Assembly (NCBI GenBank): GCA_943332745.1 | Contig: CALQQQ010000041.1 | Coordinates: forward strand, 1-8,372 | Reading direction: 5' to 3' | Length of the DNA: 8,372 bases | From: Opitutus sp. GAS368 | Lineage (GTDB): Bacteria; Verrucomicrobiota; Verrucomicrobiae; Opitutales; UBA953 | Shown: one piece after another, positions 1 through 7,156 of the stretch | Layout: each line of letters opens with the position of its first letter | How positions within the stretch are numbered: position 1 is the stretch's first letter | Notes under the pieces: generated by a model | Told to the model about the DNA's origin: nothing | What the model saw: only the letters and a program-made list of their open reading frames with translations | Databases searched by the model: none | Made by a program: the position numbers and the translations under genes

Positions 1-181
1 AACGGGCCACTTCCTGGGCACGGATGAAGCGGCCGTCGAGGGCGGGGTCATCGAAGGAGGGGCGATAAGAGCGGCTGCTCTTGGTCACGGGGAAGCCGGC
101 TCGGGCGAATAGCTGGAGAGTGGCCTCTTCCAGGCTGCCCTTGGGTAGACCAAGCATCAATTTGGCGACTTCCTGACTCAT
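1..181 (-). CDS. hisG: ATP phosphoribosyltransferase HisG, N-terminal part (runs off left edge)
   Basis: The reverse strand from the ATG at 181 reads 60 open codons to the window edge. The protein begins [20 protein letters not shown] and continues with [19 protein letters not shown] and a final RAQEVAR. The [10 protein letters not shown] start and the SRSYxPxxDDP and RAQE(V/M)AR segments are typical of the HisG N-terminus. HisG condenses ATP with PRPP in the first step of histidine synthesis, in the cytoplasm. Only the first part of the catalytic domain is present, so long form (own regulatory domain) and short form (HisZ-dependent) cannot be told apart. An in-frame ATG at 157 would remove eight residues and is possible. 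Neither start has a Shine-Dalgarno sequence. The gene is divergent from the lipoprotein gene, sharing a 94-base gap in which I see no convincing promoter. Confidence 0.88.
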   Translation of the reverse strand, partial: MSQEVAKLMLGLPKGSLEEATLQLFARAGFPVTKSSRSYRPSFDDPALDGRFIRAQEVAR

Positions 182-275
182 TAGACCATGGAGGAAGCCC
201 ACCCTACGCCCCGCCGCAAGCATTAAGGGATTGACTAAGAACCCCCCAGAAATGACCCTTTTTAACCACAATCTT

Positions 276-665
276 ATGCAGCGCTCTCTGCTCCTTCTCG
301 CTCTTGCCGCTTCCTTCGTCGGCTGCAAAACCGTCGCCAAGAACGCCCCTGCCCCCGTCGCCGGCGCCCCCGAAGCCACGCGCTTCTCCTGGCAGAAGGA
401 CACCCTGCAGGCCGATGCCGCTCCTGACGCCACTCGTGTGAGCGTGAAGTCCCTCCGCGCCGACCTTTCGCTCCTTGAGCTCTCGCCAATCGAAAAACGT
501 GATCCGGGCGCCAAGCTTCAGCTGACCAAGGCTGGCCACAACTTCATCGTCGAAATCATCAAGGCCGACGACAAGTCCGCCGTGGTGTCCATCGTCCCTG
601 GGCAGGCCTCCGTCCCCGAAGTCCGTGCCGGCGACGAGCTCGGCTTTGCTGTCTTGGCTCAGTAA
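276..665 (+). CDS. Small predicted lipoprotein of unknown function
   Basis: The product has 129 residues and I do not recognise a family. It opens with a short lipoprotein-type signal: MQR, a Leu/Ala-rich core (residues 4-13) and a lipobox-like F-V-G-C ending at Cys17. Lys18 follows the Cys, so there is no Asp at +2 and the outer membrane is the likely destination. Residues 20-50 are rich in Ala and Pro, a probable linker. From about residue 75 the chain looks beta-rich, with alternating hydrophobics, and ends in [14 protein letters not shown]; this suggests a small beta domain. In-frame starts at 231 (TTG) and 252 (ATG) are open but would place polar residues before the signal, so 276 is preferred. 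No Shine-Dalgarno site precedes it. The gene stands alone and ends in an intrinsic terminator. Lipidation is inferred from the motif only. Confidence 0.72.
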   Translation: MQRSLLLLALAASFVGCKTVAKNAPAPVAGAPEATRFSWQKDTLQADAAPDATRVSVKSLRADLSLLELSPIEKRDPGAKLQLTKAGHNFIVEIIKADDKSAVVSIVPGQASVPEVRAGDELGFAVLAQ

Positions 666-697
666 GCGCGAACCTGGGCGTCACACCCCGGGACAGA

Positions 698-730
698 AGG
701 ACCCGCTTGCCCACCGCTGCGGGTCTTTTT
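698..730 (+). terminator. Intrinsic terminator after the lipoprotein gene
   Basis: GACCCGC (700-706) pairs perfectly with GCGGGTC (719-725) across a 12-base loop, and a run of five T follows (726-730). AAG at 697-699 can extend the stem by pairing into the T run. It lies 33 bases past the lipoprotein stop codon and 99 bases before the next start, so it separates that gene from the seven-gene block. Confidence 0.85.
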
Positions 731-781
731 ATGCCCAAATCTCAGGAAAATCACCGATAAACCCCACTTTTGCCTCCGCCG

Positions 782-810
782 TTGACCCTTCTGGATGGCA
801 CGGCTACTGC
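782..810 (+). promoter_or_regulatory. Possible promoter of the seven-gene block
   Basis: TTGACC (782-787) matches five of six bases of the sigma-70 -35 consensus. With a 17-base spacer the -10 position reads TACTGC (805-810), a poor match. Transcription would start about 13 bases before the ATG at 830. The -35 box and its position after the terminator favour a promoter here, but the -10 is weak. I see no CIRCE inverted repeat and no clear sigma-32-type promoter, although grpE and dnaJ lie downstream. Confidence 0.35.
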
Positions 811-829
811 TCGAAATCCGCGTTAGCCG

Positions 830-1600
830 ATGTCCGCCTCCTCACCAAGCACCCGACTGGGTACCGCCCTGCGTAAGCTCCTCACGGTGCTCTGCGGTGT
901 CGCCCTATTCCTAGTCGTGGTCGGTTTCCTGGGGGTCTGGGCTTTGGGTCGTTTTTCACCCAAGTTACTCGACACCACCCTTGCGACCAAGTCCGGCGCC
1001 CATCTGGCGGTGGCTGCGAACGACACCAACCTGTTCGCCGGTCGTATCGCCTACGAAGGCCTGACGATCACCAATCCGACGCGCTGGACCGAAAAAGAGT
1101 TCCTCAAGGTTCGTCGACTCGTGGTCGACCTCGACCTGCTGACTTTCTTCGAAGGTGGTAGCCAGATAGTCAACGCCGCGGAGCTCGACATCGAGCACCT
1201 GACCATCGTCGGTAAGGCTGACTTCTTGGCGGACAACAACGCGAAGGATATCTTCAACGGCCTCCGTGCCGCCACCTCGACCGGGTCACCCCGTCCGGCG
1301 CCCGGACCGACTGGGCCTAAAAAACCCTTCCTCATCAAGCACCTCCGCGTCCGCGTCGACCGCATCACAGTCATCTCCGGCGACGGCACCGCCCAGCGCA
1401 AAGTGGTCGTCGACCAGCCCTTCGGCTACGTGTTCGAGGCCCGCGACATCACGGAACGTAATTTCGACGAAAAAGTCTCCCGGCCGATGGGGACGAAGGC
1501 GGTGCAGACGGCCGCCCAGCGGCAGCCAGAACTCCTGCTCGACCTCGCCCGCGAGCGCGTGCGCAAATCCGTTACCGAGAAACTCCTCGGCGAAAAATAA
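830..1600 (+). CDS. AsmA-like single-pass membrane protein
   Basis: The product has 256 residues. A polar N-terminus with RK at 15-16 leads into one strong membrane helix (about residues 17-40), so the rest probably faces the periplasm. After the helix come the segments AGRIAYEGLTITNP, VRRLVVDLDLLTFF and AAELDIEHLTIVGK: repeated beta strands with the NP turn and V-D-x-D pattern of the AsmA/DUF748-type repeat. A Pro/Gly-rich linker (about 148-164) precedes a second strand-rich part and a charged C-terminal helix. AsmA-like proteins are linked to envelope assembly and lipid transport between membranes. This one is far shorter than classical AsmA or TamB and could be a lineage-specific small member. 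It stops four bases before grpE, so the two are probably co-transcribed. No Shine-Dalgarno site is seen. Family assignment is by fold pattern and is moderate. Confidence 0.68.
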   Translation: MSASSPSTRLGTALRKLLTVLCGVALFLVVVGFLGVWALGRFSPKLLDTTLATKSGAHLAVAANDTNLFAGRIAYEGLTITNPTRWTEKEFLKVRRLVVDLDLLTFFEGGSQIVNAAELDIEHLTIVGKADFLADNNAKDIFNGLRAATSTGSPRPAPGPTGPKKPFLIKHLRVRVDRITVISGDGTAQRKVVVDQPFGYVFEARDITERNFDEKVSRPMGTKAVQTAAQRQPELLLDLARERVRKSVTEKLLGEK

Positions 1601-1604
1601 TCTT

Positions 1605-2111
1605 ATGACCGAACCTGTCTCTTCTTCCGAACCCAACCAGCCTGACGTGGCGACTCGCATCGCCGAGCTCGAAGGCCAAGTCGCGTTGCTCAAGGACACG
1701 GTGTTGCGCAGCAACGCTGACCAGCAGAACCAGCAGCGCCGTCACCATCGCGAGGGTATCGAGCTCCGCAAGTTCGCGACGGCAGGTCTGCTCGAGGACC
1801 TGCTCCCCGCCCTCGATTCCCTCAGCCTCGGGCTCGACTCGGCCGCGAAGCAGACCGACGGCCGCGCCGTCGCCGAAGGCTTCCGCATGGCGGTCAGCCA
1901 GCTCCGCTCGATTCTCTCGGGCCAAGGGCTGGTCGAAATCAGCCCGGTGGGCCAGCCCTTTGACCCTTCCCGCCATGAGGCCGTGGGCTCCGAGCCTAGT
2001 GCCGACATCGCCGAAGGCACCGTACTCCGCGTCGCCCGCTCCGGCTGGTTACTCCATGACCGCGTCGTCCGCCCGGCGGCAGTCTTTGTCTCCGCCGGCG
2101 CCGCCAAGTAA
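1605..2111 (+). CDS. grpE: GrpE, nucleotide exchange factor for DnaK
   Basis: The product has 168 residues, a little short for GrpE. Residues 14-60 form the expected long coiled-coil helix, followed by the helix-bundle segment LLEDLLPALDSL (62-73), which matches the family's LLPVLDNLE pattern. The C-terminal beta domain carries the family signature: PFDPSRHEAV (118-127), then GTVLRVARSGW (138-148) and DRVVRPAAVFV (152-162). GrpE dimers release ADP from DnaK in the cytoplasm and act as a thermosensor. The gene starts four bases after the AsmA-like stop and ends nine bases before dnaJ. DnaK and the repressor HrcA, often neighbours, are not in the window. The start at 1605 is the first Met after the upstream stop and gives a normal N-terminus. 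It has no Shine-Dalgarno site. Confidence 0.95.
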   Translation: MTEPVSSSEPNQPDVATRIAELEGQVALLKDTVLRSNADQQNQQRRHHREGIELRKFATAGLLEDLLPALDSLSLGLDSAAKQTDGRAVAEGFRMAVSQLRSILSGQGLVEISPVGQPFDPSRHEAVGSEPSADIAEGTVLRVARSGWLLHDRVVRPAAVFVSAGAAK

Positions 2112-2120
2112 ACGCGACCG

Positions 2121-3263
2121 ATGGCTGACGAATATTACACCCTGCTGGGCATCGCGAAGTCTGCGTCCGCCGATGAGCTCAAGAAGGCCTATCGCAAGAA
2201 GGCGATGGAGTTTCACCCGGACCGCAATCCGGGCAACAAGGAGGCCGAGGAGAAATTCAAGAAGGTCTCCCGCGCTTACGAGATCCTCAGCGATGAAGCC
2301 AAGCGTAAGCTCTACGACCAACACGGCGAAGCGGCCTTCGACCCCAATATGGGCGGCGGTGCCAGCCGCGGTCCCGCTGGCGGCGGTTTCCGCGGCGCCG
2401 ACCCGCGCGACATCTTCGAACAGATGTTCGGCGGTGGTGGCGGTGGCTTCGGCGATATGTTCAGCGGCGGCGGCGCCCAAAAACCTGACAACGCCGGCGA
2501 GGATCTCCGCGTCGACCTGAAGATCACGCTTGAAGAGGCCGCCGAAGGCGTCGAACGCAAGATCCCCTATCGCAAGCACGTCGCCTGCGCGAAGTGTTCT
2601 GGCTCCGGCGCCGAAGCCGGCGCCAAGAAGACCCGCTGCCCGACGTGCCACGGCCATGGCCAAGTCGTCCGCTCCCAGGGATTCTTCTCGATGAAGCAGA
2701 CCTGCCCGAGCTGCGCCGGCGAAGGCGAACGCATCGACAAGCCTTGCAAGTCCTGCTCCGGCGAGGGCCGCATGGTCGCCGAATCCAACGTCAGCCTGCG
2801 CATCCCGCCTGGCGTCGACACGGGCACGAAACTGCGCTCGACCGGCAATGGGTCCGCGGGCCGTCGCGGCGCCTCCGCCGGCGACCTCTACGTCTACATC
2901 ACGGTCAACGAACACGAGCTCTTTGAACGTGATGGCGATGACCTCGCCTGCAGCGTGCCGGTGAAGTTCTCGATCGCAGCCTTGGGCGGCAAGATCGTCG
3001 TCCCGAAGCTCAAGGGGAAGACCAACCTCAACATTCCCGCGGGCACCCAGGGTGGCACGATCTTCCGTCTGCGCGGCGAAGGCATGCCTCCGCTCCGCGG
3101 TTCGACCTCCGGCGACTTGTTGGTGCGCGTCGACATCGATGTACCCAAGAAGATGACCGATAAGGAAAAGGAAGCCCTCAAGGCCTACGCCGCCGCCTGC
3201 GGCGACGAAGCCGCCCCGGTCTCCGAATCCTGGCGCTCGAAGTTCAAGAAGTTCTTCCCTTAA
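2121..3263 (+). CDS. dnaJ: DnaJ, type I J-protein co-chaperone
   Basis: The product has 380 residues, the usual length. All four DnaJ regions are present. The J domain (about 3-70) holds the essential H32-P33-D34 triad that stimulates DnaK ATPase. A Gly/Phe-rich linker (about 74-125) contains a run of six Gly. The zinc-finger domain has four intact CxxCxGxG repeats, with Cys pairs at 156/159, 173/176, 195/198 and 209/212. The two-lobed substrate-binding domain follows, with IPPGVDTG and LRGEGMP. DnaJ delivers unfolded clients to DnaK in the cytoplasm. The gene sits nine bases after grpE and is surely co-transcribed with it. After the stop there is a small hairpin (3271-3288) before nadC. No motif is missing. 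A dnaK gene must lie elsewhere. Confidence 0.98.
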   Translation: MADEYYTLLGIAKSASADELKKAYRKKAMEFHPDRNPGNKEAEEKFKKVSRAYEILSDEAKRKLYDQHGEAAFDPNMGGGASRGPAGGGFRGADPRDIFEQMFGGGGGGFGDMFSGGGAQKPDNAGEDLRVDLKITLEEAAEGVERKIPYRKHVACAKCSGSGAEAGAKKTRCPTCHGHGQVVRSQGFFSMKQTCPSCAGEGERIDKPCKSCSGEGRMVAESNVSLRIPPGVDTGTKLRSTGNGSAGRRGASAGDLYVYITVNEHELFERDGDDLACSVPVKFSIAALGGKIVVPKLKGKTNLNIPAGTQGGTIFRLRGEGMPPLRGSTSGDLLVRVDIDVPKKMTDKEKEALKAYAAACGDEAAPVSESWRSKFKKFFP

Positions 3264-3270
3264 CCCCCTT

Positions 3271-3288
3271 GCCCGACGGGGGTCGGGT
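3271..3288 (+). other. Short hairpin between dnaJ and nadC
   Basis: CCCGAC (3272-3277) pairs perfectly with GTCGGG (3282-3287) around a GGGG loop, with one extra G-T pair outside. No T run follows, so it is not a standard intrinsic terminator. It could be a processing or partial attenuation site, or chance in GC-rich DNA. Confidence 0.4.
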
Positions 3289-3291
3289 CGT

Positions 3292-3297
3292 AAGGTG
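3292..3297 (+). promoter_or_regulatory. Ribosome binding site of nadC
   Basis: AAGGTG lies five bases before the ATG at 3303. It is the only recognisable Shine-Dalgarno-like site among the starts in this window, and it supports the nadC start chosen. Confidence 0.55.
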
Positions 3298-3302
3298 AAC
3301 CC

Positions 3303-4229
3303 ATGCCGCGCGACCCCGGCCAGACCGACCGATTAATCCGCCGTCTCCGCTGGGACGAGCTGGATCGGTCATGGTTACTCCGTTTCGCGGAGTTCGCGCG
3401 CGACGAGGACCTCGCTGGTCTCGGCCTCGCGCAACGACCCCTGCGCACGGGTGATCCGTCGGCCGCCTTGCTCGCGGGCGGCGCCCGTGCCCGCGCTCGG
3501 GTCGTCGCCCGTCGCCCGATGGTCCTCGCCGGCCTCGGCCTGCTGGATGTGGTCTTCGCCGCCTACGGCGGGCGCTGCCACGCCAAGCCGCTTGCCTACG
3601 ACGGCCAGTTCGTGCCCGCCGGCACCGCGGTGGCCGAAGTGGAAGGCCCCGCCGCCGAACTGCTGACCGCCGAGCGGATCCTGCTAAATTTCCTCCAGCG
3701 TCTCTGCGGCGTGGCGACGCACACCCGCGAGCACGTCCTCGCTTTGAGTTCCTCGCCGACGAAGTTACTCGATACGCGCAAGACGACGCCCGGCTTTCGC
3801 ATGCTCGAGAAATATGCGGTTGGCCAAGGCGGCGGCTACAACCACCGGCTCGGGCTCTTCGACCGCATCATGGTGAAGGATAATCATCTGGCCGCGGGCG
3901 GCGCGACGGTTGGCGAACGGATCACGAAGATGGTTCGCCGCGCACGTGAAAGTCGCTCCGACCTACTCGTGGAAGTCGAAGTCGACCGGCTGGACCAGAT
4001 CGCGCCGGTCCTCGCCGCGGGCGCGGACATCGTCCTGCTCGACAACTTCCCGCTCGCCGATCTCCGCGAAGCCATCCCGGCCCTCCGCGGCCTGGCTTGG
4101 TCCGAAGTCAGCGGTGGCGTCAGTCTGGAATCTCTTCCGCTCATCGGTGCGCTCGCGCCAGATTTCGTCTCCAGCGGTGGTCTCACGCACGCCGCACCCT
4201 GGTGCGACCTCGGCCTCGACTGGCTCTAA
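3303..4229 (+). CDS. nadC: Nicotinate-nucleotide pyrophosphorylase (carboxylating), NadC
   Basis: The product has 308 residues. NadC converts quinolinate and PRPP to nicotinate mononucleotide, CO2 and pyrophosphate in de novo NAD synthesis. The N-terminal sandwich domain runs to about residue 120. The barrel follows with ERILLNFLQR (124-133), the phosphate and quinolinate residues in DTRKTTPGFR (157-166) and YNHR (179-182), MVKDNH (190-195), the acidic VEVEVD (223-228), LLDN (245-248), SGG (270-272) and SSGG (290-293). The basic and acidic residues expected of the active site are all in place. The first 25 residues are charged and seem a few residues longer than usual, but the AAGGTG ribosome site supports this start. 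It follows dnaJ by 39 bases and precedes birA by four. nadA and nadB are not in the window. Confidence 0.95.
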   Translation: MPRDPGQTDRLIRRLRWDELDRSWLLRFAEFARDEDLAGLGLAQRPLRTGDPSAALLAGGARARARVVARRPMVLAGLGLLDVVFAAYGGRCHAKPLAYDGQFVPAGTAVAEVEGPAAELLTAERILLNFLQRLCGVATHTREHVLALSSSPTKLLDTRKTTPGFRMLEKYAVGQGGGYNHRLGLFDRIMVKDNHLAAGGATVGERITKMVRRARESRSDLLVEVEVDRLDQIAPVLAAGADIVLLDNFPLADLREAIPALRGLAWSEVSGGVSLESLPLIGALAPDFVSSGGLTHAAPWCDLGLDWL

Positions 4230-4233
4230 CGAC

Positions 4234-5223
4234 ATGGCCGCTCTCGATAGCAGTATCCTCCTCGCGTTCCTCGAGGCCGACGGCGAGCCGGTGAGCGGTG
4301 ACCGCCTTGCGAAGGAGCTCGGCGTCTCTCGCGTCGCGATTTGGAGCCGACTCGAACGCCTCCGCGCCGACGGCTTCACCTTCAAGGCTTCGACCCGTAA
4401 GGGCTACGAGCTGAAGTCGGTCCCGCGTGAAATCAACACGGCGTTGCTCGACGCCCATTTGCGCCGGCTCAAGGTCGCGCCCTCCGTCGAACTACTCACC
4501 GAGGTCGATAGCACGAACTCCGAGGCCGAACGCCGTCTCGCGGCCGGTCAGGAGGCGCCGTTCGCGGTCCTTGCCCGTTCACAACGCGCGGGCCGCGGCC
4601 GTCTTGGCCGCAAGTGGCACAGTGCCCAGTCCGGCAATCTCTACCTGTCTCTCGCTTTCCGTCCGTTCATCCCACCGGAGCGGCTCAAGCCATTTACGCT
4701 CTGGATGGGCCTCGCGCTTTGCTCGCACGTCGAGCGGTCGCTCGGCCTCAAGCTCGGCCTGAAGTGGCCGAACGACCTGCAGTCAGCCGACGGACGCAAG
4801 GTCGCCGGCATGCTCACCGAAGCGCGCCTCGATGCCGATTCCGTCCGCGAGCTCGTCTTTGGCCTCGGCCTCAATCTGACTGGCCAGCCGAAGGACTTCC
4901 CTACCGAGATCCGTGCCACCGCGGGCTCGCTCGAAGCGGCACTCGGCGCACCGCTCGACGTTAATCGTGAGGCCGCCGCCGTCATCGCCGCGCTCTTCCA
5001 CGCCTGGGAGCAGTTTGAGGAGGGCACTTGGTCGCGTTCGTTCCGCAAACTTTGGGCGTCCCACGATGTTCTTGCCGGTAAGTCCGTCCGGGTCGGCCTG
5101 CGCGGCGATCCGGTCGCGGGTATCGTCGACGGCATCGACGAAGAGGGCTCCTTAATCCTTCGTACCGGCGGCGGCCGTAAGACCATCGTTTCCTCCGGCG
5201 AGGTCACGCTGCGTAAGCCCTGA
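4234..5223 (+). CDS. birA: Bifunctional biotin-protein ligase / biotin operon repressor BirA
   Basis: The product has 329 residues. An N-terminal winged helix-turn-helix (about 6-60, with LAKELGVSRVAIWSRLERL) shows the group II, DNA-binding type. The ligase domain carries TEVDSTN (89-95), the biotinyl-AMP loop GRGRLGRKW (120-128), SGNLYLSL (133-140), KWPND (177-181) and the catalytic-type Lys189 in GRKVAGML. A small SH3-like C-terminal domain (about 282-329) ends with SSGEVTL. The enzyme activates biotin with ATP and attaches it to biotin carboxyl carrier proteins. With biotinyl-AMP bound, such proteins can repress biotin genes, but no such gene or operator is in the window. It starts four bases after nadC, without a Shine-Dalgarno site, and lies just upstream of coaX, a pairing common in bacteria and sometimes found as a fusion. 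Confidence 0.96.
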   Translation: MAALDSSILLAFLEADGEPVSGDRLAKELGVSRVAIWSRLERLRADGFTFKASTRKGYELKSVPREINTALLDAHLRRLKVAPSVELLTEVDSTNSEAERRLAAGQEAPFAVLARSQRAGRGRLGRKWHSAQSGNLYLSLAFRPFIPPERLKPFTLWMGLALCSHVERSLGLKLGLKWPNDLQSADGRKVAGMLTEARLDADSVRELVFGLGLNLTGQPKDFPTEIRATAGSLEAALGAPLDVNREAAAVIAALFHAWEQFEEGTWSRSFRKLWASHDVLAGKSVRVGLRGDPVAGIVDGIDEEGSLILRTGGGRKTIVSSGEVTLRKP

Positions 5224-5262
5224 GCGCTTGCGCCGCCCTCACCCCTTCCCACCATCTCACCT

Positions 5263-6015
5263 GTGTCCCTCTTCTGTCTCGATGTCGGCAACACGCACGC
5301 GCATTGGGGCGTCGTGGATGGACGGCAGCTGCTCGCCCATGGCGAGCTGTCTACCGCTTCGCTCGACACGGCGTCATTGAACGCGCTGCTCGCCGCCCAT
5401 CCGACGAAGGGTATCGCACTCGCGAGCGTCGTCCCGAAGGTGACCGCGGCGATCTCGCCGGCGCTCCTGAGCAGCGGCCGGCCGTTCTATCATCTGCGTC
5501 ACGATAACGTACAAGGCCTGGCCTTCGATTATCCGAAGCCGGCCGAGGTCGGCCAGGATCGTCTTGCGGATTGCGTGGGCGCTCAGCTCGTCGCGGGTGC
5601 GCCCGCGGTCATCATCGGCATGGGCACGGCCACCACGGTCGACATCCTCACCGAGCGTGGCTACGCCGGCGGCATCATCGCCCCGGGCCTCGGCGTGATG
5701 ACGCAGTACCTCCACGAGCGGACGGCGCTGCTCCCGGCCCTTGATCCCGCTTCGTTGCTCGGCGGACCGGCGATTGGTAAATCGACCGTCGACGCGATGC
5801 GCGCCGGCTGCGCTCTCGGCTTCGCCGGCATGATCGGCGCCTTGCTCGACGGCGTGTGTGCCGAACTTGTCCGCCAAGGTTCGCCGATGCCTAAGGTAAT
5901 TGTCACCGGTGGCGCCGCCGTCTTTCTGCCCGCCTCCTGGCAGACGCGCGTGACGCATGAGCCGCACTTGACCCTGCTCGGCCTGGCTGAAGCCCACCGC
6001 CGCCATTTCGTATGA
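5263..6015 (+). CDS. coaX: Type III pantothenate kinase CoaX
   Basis: The product has 250 residues, normal for the family. The GTG at 5263 is chosen because it puts the phosphate-binding motif DVGNT at residues 7-11, its usual place. Other family marks are ASVVPKV (54-60), VGQDR with Asp99 as the expected catalytic base (96-100), GTATTVD (121-127), GGIIAPGL (136-143) and VTGGAA (214-219). CoaX phosphorylates pantothenate with ATP, the first step of coenzyme A synthesis; type III enzymes need a monovalent cation and are not inhibited by CoA. One oddity: the residue two before the GTATT motif is Gly119, where most members I recall have Asp (DMGTATT or DFGTATT). The gene follows birA by 39 bases and overlaps the next gene by ATGA. 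An inactive paralogue is less likely but possible. Confidence 0.93.
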   Translation: MSLFCLDVGNTHAHWGVVDGRQLLAHGELSTASLDTASLNALLAAHPTKGIALASVVPKVTAAISPALLSSGRPFYHLRHDNVQGLAFDYPKPAEVGQDRLADCVGAQLVAGAPAVIIGMGTATTVDILTERGYAGGIIAPGLGVMTQYLHERTALLPALDPASLLGGPAIGKSTVDAMRAGCALGFAGMIGALLDGVCAELVRQGSPMPKVIVTGGAAVFLPASWQTRVTHEPHLTLLGLAEAHRRHFV

Positions 6016-6215
6016 GCGAACCTGATCCCTTGGCGAAGCTCCGTCGCTTCGTCCCCCTCCTCGCGGTGGTTATCGTCCTCCAGGCTGGCTTCCTCGTGTA
6101 CGCCCTGTTCGCGCAGAAGCTCCCGAAGGTCTGGCCGTTGGTGGTCGGCGACCTCGTCTTCTCGGGCGTCCTGCTCTTCGTGCTCTGGCGGTTCCTGGTC
6201 CGCCGGCGAGGTTAG
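6012..6215 (+). CDS. Small two-helix membrane protein, unknown function
   Basis: The product has 67 residues and I do not recognise it. A short charged start (MSEPDPLAKLRR) is followed by two hydrophobic segments, about residues 13-34 and 41-62, joined by a short loop with Lys-Leu-Pro-Lys. The basic tail FLVRRRG and the Arg pair at 11-12 suggest both ends are cytoplasmic with the loop outside. Its ATG overlaps the coaX TGA as ATGA, which implies translational coupling and supports it as a real gene despite its size. Its TAG overlaps the stop codon of the convergent sugar kinase gene. It closes the seven-gene block, and I see no terminator after it. Nothing in the sequence gives a function. 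Confidence 0.7.
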   Translation: MSEPDPLAKLRRFVPLLAVVIVLQAGFLVYALFAQKLPKVWPLVVGDLVFSGVLLFVLWRFLVRRRG

Positions 6216-7156
6216 GCTTTAATCAGCTTCAAGAGCTCCTTGCGGCGGGCCCTGATCTCGCGGCAGCCGGCCTTGGCCAGGCGGTCGGTCGAGAAGGCCT
6301 CGACGGTCAGGCTGGCGACGGCCGTACCGTAGACCATGGCCTGCTTGAGGGTCGCGAAGTCGGTTGCCCCAGCCGAGGCCAGGTAGCCCAAGAGGGCCCC
6401 CGCGAAGCTGTCGCCAGCCCCGGTGGGGTCGCGGAGTTCGGTCACGGGGTAGGCAGGGAGCATAAAGAGGCCTTCTTCGTGAAAGAGGACCGCCCCGTGT
6501 TCACCCTTCTTGATGATGACGGTCTTGCAGCCGTGCTTACGCAGCGCATGGCCAGCGACGATCACGTTAGCTTCGCCGGTGAGCTTGGCCGACTCGGTAT
6601 CGTTGACGACGAGTAGGTCGGCCCGGCGCATGACTTCGCCGAGTTTCTCCCGCTGCGTCTCAATCCAGATATCAATGGTATCGGCGAGTACGTAGCGAGG
6701 TGCGGTGAGCTGGTTGAGGACTTCGAGCTGCAGGTCAGGTCGGATATTACCGAGCATCACGAACGGCGAGGCGCGGTGCGCGTCGGGCAGCTTCGGCTTG
6801 AAGTGTTCGAAGACGTTGAGCTGCAGGTCCTCGGTATCGCGGCGGTTGTAGTTCTCGTGGTAGCGTCCGCGCCAGAAGAACGTCCGACCAGACGAATCCG
6901 TGAGCAGGCCGTCGAGGTCGATGCCGCGCTTGGCGAGCTTGTTGCGATCGCGATCGCGGAAGTCATGACCGACCACACCCACGATACGGGGCGGCGCGAA
7001 GTAGCTCGCGGCGAGACACGCGTACGAAGCGCTGCCGCCGAGGATACGTTCGCCCTTGTCGTGCGGCGTGACGATACTGTCGTAGGCGACGGAGCCGACG
7101 ACGAGGACGGGGTCGGCCTCACGGCCCTTGTTCTTGATGCGGGTGGGAGTGGTCAT
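6212..7156 (-). CDS. PfkB/ribokinase-family sugar kinase, substrate unknown
   Basis: The product has 314 residues, typical of the family. The N-terminal part shows VLVVGSVAYDSI (17-28), the substrate-side GGSASYA (40-46) and VGVVGHDF (59-66). The C-terminal part has the NxxE motif NDTE (185-188) for Mg and phosphate, a KKGEHGAV strand (216-223), and the signature DPTGAGDSFAGALLG (243-257) with the anion hole GAGD and catalytic base Asp249. Such enzymes use ATP to phosphorylate a sugar or nucleoside hydroxyl. Ribokinase, fructokinase and adenosine kinase types share these motifs, so the substrate cannot be assigned. The insertion around 97-118 (Arg/Tyr/Asn-rich) may form the lid. Its ATG overlaps the NUDIX TGA by ATGA, so the pair is translationally coupled. 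Its stop overlaps that of the convergent small membrane gene. Confidence 0.92.
   Translation of the reverse strand: MTTPTRIKNKGREADPVLVVGSVAYDSIVTPHDKGERILGGSASYACLAASYFAPPRIVGVVGHDFRDRDRNKLAKRGIDLDGLLTDSSGRTFFWRGRYHENYNRRDTEDLQLNVFEHFKPKLPDAHRASPFVMLGNIRPDLQLEVLNQLTAPRYVLADTIDIWIETQREKLGEVMRRADLLVVNDTESAKLTGEANVIVAGHALRKHGCKTVIIKKGEHGAVLFHEEGLFMLPAYPVTELRDPTGAGDSFAGALLGYLASAGATDFATLKQAMVYGTAVASLTVEAFSTDRLAKAGCREIRARRKELLKLIKA

Noticed and set aside
231..275. TTG start at 231 for the lipoprotein, and TTGACT there as a -35 box
   Set aside because: The extension puts polar residues before the signal peptide. No acceptable -10 box lies 15-19 bases after TTGACT.
666..829. Search for a CIRCE operator or heat-shock promoter before the chaperone operon
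   Set aside because: No TTAGCACTC-type inverted repeat and no sigma-32-like pair were found.
2351..2480. Low-complexity GGCGGT-type repeats
   Set aside because: They encode the normal Gly/Phe-rich linker of DnaJ.
2049..2915. Open reading frame of 288 codons on the reverse strand opposite grpE and dnaJ
   Set aside because: It is antisense to clear DnaJ motifs. Its Ala/Arg/Gly-rich product has no recognisable domain and comes from the codon bias of a GC-rich gene.
4641..5369. Open reading frame of 242 codons on the reverse strand opposite birA
   Set aside because: It lies over the BirA ligase domain and its Ser/Arg/Pro-rich product is typical of a shadow frame.
6944..6957. Perfect 14-base palindrome made of two overlapping GCGATCGC units, like the cyanobacterial HIP1 repeat
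   Set aside because: It encodes Arg-Asp-Arg-Asp-Arg in the sugar kinase, so codons explain it. There is a single occurrence and the organism is not cyanobacterial in character.
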